From an uncultured Chloroflexaceae bacterium (GTDB lineage Bacteria > Chloroflexota > Chloroflexia > Chloroflexales > Chloroflexaceae), in contig CAKZQX010000694.1 in assembly GCA_937141995.1 (NCBI GenBank), positions 1 through 6,201 on the forward strand: 6,201 nucleotides of DNA, written 5' to 3'. Below the pieces are notes generated by a model, which searched no databases, was not told the origin of the DNA, and saw only the letters and a list, made by a program, of their open reading frames with translations. This document shows, one piece after another, positions 4,691 through 6,201 of the stretch. Every line of letters begins with the position of its first letter. The first letter of the stretch is position 1. Both the position numbers and the translations under genes were made by a program.

Positions 4691-6201
4691 TCAGGCCGGT
4701 TCTGCGACCGCCGGATCGGGCATCTCGGCCCACTTCTTCCAGCCGTACCAGCCGAGCAAGATCACATAGTAACTCAGCACCAGCCAGAGCGGAATCGACG
4801 GCAGCCGTAGCGCGGCCCAGTGCAGATCCGCCAGCAGCCGGGTAATCTCCGAGATCCAGGCAAAGGCCGGCCATGCGCTCAACGCGATAAGCTGCCCCAG
4901 CTTCAGCCAGAGTAGCCCTCCGAGCAGCGTTAGCGCACCCAGCAGCATCGCCACGGGCAGCACTGGTGCAAGCAGCACATTTGCCAGGGGCGAGATTAGC
5001 GATACACTGCCGAAGTAGTAGATAATGACCGGCAACGCCAGAATCTGCGCCGCCAGCGTTGCCGTCAGTGCCGGAGTAGTCCAGGCAAAGACGAACGAGC
5101 GCAGCGGCGGGCAGTGTAGCAGCCACTCCTCAATTGGCTGGGCAAAGGCAAACAGGCTGGCGGTCGCCGCAACCGACAACTGGAAGCCAATATCCCAGAG
5201 GATCTGCGGATCGAGCAGGGTCAGGCCAAAGCAGGCCAGCAAGAGCAGCGACCAGGGTTCGCTCTGGCGTTCACCCGTACGGGCCAGCAACGTCAGGCTG
5301 GCCATAATTGCGGCCCGCATCACCGACGGCGTTGCGCCAACAAAGAGCGCATAGAGCCAGATCGCCGCCAGCAGCACCCAGAAGGTCGCCACGCGGTTTA
5401 ACTGTAAGCGTTGGGTGAAGCCGGCAAGCATCAGCGCAACGATGCTTAGATGCCAGCCCGATACCACCAGGATGTGGGAGGTGCCCGTCGCGGAGAAGCT
5501 GGTCGCCACCTCATCCGGGATGGAGGATTTCAACCCGAGCAACACACCGGCCGCCAGTGATGCCTGCGGCTCGGGCAGGCTGCGTAGCAGGATGTTCTGG
5601 CAGTGGCTACGAAACTCCAGCAGCGTCAGCAGCAGCGGATTGCCGCGCTCGCCGGGAAGCGGCTGCACCAGTGGCATATGCATCAGCGCAAAGATATTCT
5701 GGCGTGCCAGATAGTCGCGGTAGTCAAACTCACCGGCGTGTTCGGCAGCGCGGGGCTCCTGCACCCGCCCCAGGAGTTGCACCTGTTGACCGTAGCGGTA
5801 GGCCGGGTAGGGTGGCAGGTTGAACAAAAGTAACCCTTCAACGCGCACCGTGCGGCCATTTATCTGCGCGGCCTCGGTCTGGAGGATCAGTTGCTGGCCC
5901 TCCTCGGTGCGCTGCGGGTCAGCATGAATAATGCCCTGGACAACAACATTGCCCTGCCCGGCCAGCAGCCGGACACCGCGTGGGTTGGTCGGCTCCGGCA
6001 GACCCTGGTAGCGCAGCCCACCCAGCATCATACAGAGCAGACCCAGCCCGATAAGGCGTGCATATCGGTTCTGGCGACCCGGCAGTGTGATCAACAATCC
6101 CAGTGCCGCCAGTCCGACCAGCAGGTTGGCAGCAGGCAGCAGGCTATCGGCGATAAGGATTCCGACGATCCAGGCACCAATCTCTACGACATGCGCCTGG
6201 T
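4691..6201 (-). CDS. comEC: ComEC/Rec2-type DNA internalization channel protein, 5' end outside window, no C-terminal beta-lactamase domain
   Basis: An inner-membrane protein expected to form the channel that passes single-stranded DNA into the cytoplasm during natural transformation. The frame is open to the right edge; 502 residues are visible. Order: N-terminal membrane helices (WIVGILIADSLL and YARLIGLGLLCMML), a soluble OB-like DUF4131 region with VVVQGIIHADPQR and EFDYRDYLARQNI, then the Competence domain. Its landmarks are GTSHILVVSGWHLSI (about 5443-5490; the family motif is SGxH), GATPSVMRAAIMA, WDIGFQLSVAATAS and FGSVSLISPLANVLLAP. The protein stops soon after the last helices (WYGWKKWAEMPDPAVAEPA), so the metallo-beta-lactamase domain seen in B. 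subtilis ComEC (776 residues) is absent. A TTG at 6097 is a possible internal start, but membrane-type sequence continues upstream of it, so the true start is likely outside the window. Confidence 0.93.
   Translation of the reverse strand, partial: QAHVVEIGAWIVGILIADSLLPAANLLVGLAALGLLITLPGRQNRYARLIGLGLLCMMLGGLRYQGLPEPTNPRGVRLLAGQGNVVVQGIIHADPQRTEEGQQLILQTEAAQINGRTVRVEGLLLFNLPPYPAYRYGQQVQLLGRVQEPRAAEHAGEFDYRDYLARQNIFALMHMPLVQPLPGERGNPLLLTLLEFRSHCQNILLRSLPEPQASLAAGVLLGLKSSIPDEVATSFSATGTSHILVVSGWHLSIVALMLAGFTQRLQLNRVATFWVLLAAIWLYALFVGATPSVMRAAIMASLTLLARTGERQSEPWSLLLLACFGLTLLDPQILWDIGFQLSVAATASLFAFAQPIEEWLLHCPPLRSFVFAWTTPALTATLAAQILALPVIIYYFGSVSLISPLANVLLAPVLPVAMLLGALTLLGGLLWLKLGQLIALSAWPAFAWISEITRLLADLHWAALRLPSIPLWLVLSYYVILLGWYGWKKWAEMPDPAVAEPA

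Noticed and set aside
4650..5126. Minus-strand open frame inside comEC
   Set aside because: It is an alternate frame of the ComEC C-terminal region, whose own frame carries conserved Competence motifs.
1..6201. CRISPR arrays, tRNA genes, insertion sequences, prophage
   Set aside because: No regularly spaced direct repeats, cloverleaf-like segments, transposase or phage proteins were seen on either strand.

Overview
The window most resembles a chromosome segment of a Chloroflexota (Chloroflexia-type) bacterium. I infer this from protein style alone: a Chloroflexus-like CysK, a short ComEC, a YggT-like protein, and a MTRWFNVAGP-type AAA ATPase of the kind I associate with filamentous anoxygenic phototroph relatives. 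DNA is moderately GC-rich with short intergenic gaps. No rRNA, tRNA, CRISPR array, transposase or phage gene is visible.

Layout: (a) Positions 1-1980, minus strand: a two-gene unit. It starts with a helical protein of unknown function (1390-1980), followed 12 bases later by an AAA-family ATPase with a C-terminal PD-(D/E)XK-like nuclease motif. The ATPase runs off the left edge and is broken by an apparent one-base frameshift near 1044-1065. (b) 1981-2182: a divergent control region carrying a sigma70-type promoter for cysK and several short perfect palindromes, then a leader of about 125 bases. (c) 2183-3115, plus strand: cysK, O-acetylserine sulfhydrylase, complete and with all key motifs. 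(d) 3116-3420: a non-coding convergent gap with a perfect 23-bp-arm palindrome and a good intrinsic terminator for the minus-strand operon. (e) 4608 down to 3421, minus strand: three small membrane proteins (YggT-like, an unrecognised 3-TM protein, and a GlsB/YeaQ-type protein) with gaps of 33 and 27 bases, a strong promoter at one end and a terminator at the other. (f) 4691 to the right edge, minus strand: a ComEC/Rec2-type DNA channel protein, 5' truncated by the window, which ends without the usual C-terminal metallo-beta-lactamase domain.

The genes fall into unrelated jobs: cysteine synthesis, a probable envelope or stress membrane operon, DNA uptake, and an ATPase/nuclease pair of unknown role. 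The parts most worth a second look are the broken ATPase/nuclease cassette, the palindrome-rich cysK control region with a weak T-box-like motif, the long palindrome at 3225-3273, and the ComEC without its nuclease-like domain. I do not see strong evidence for a completely new system.
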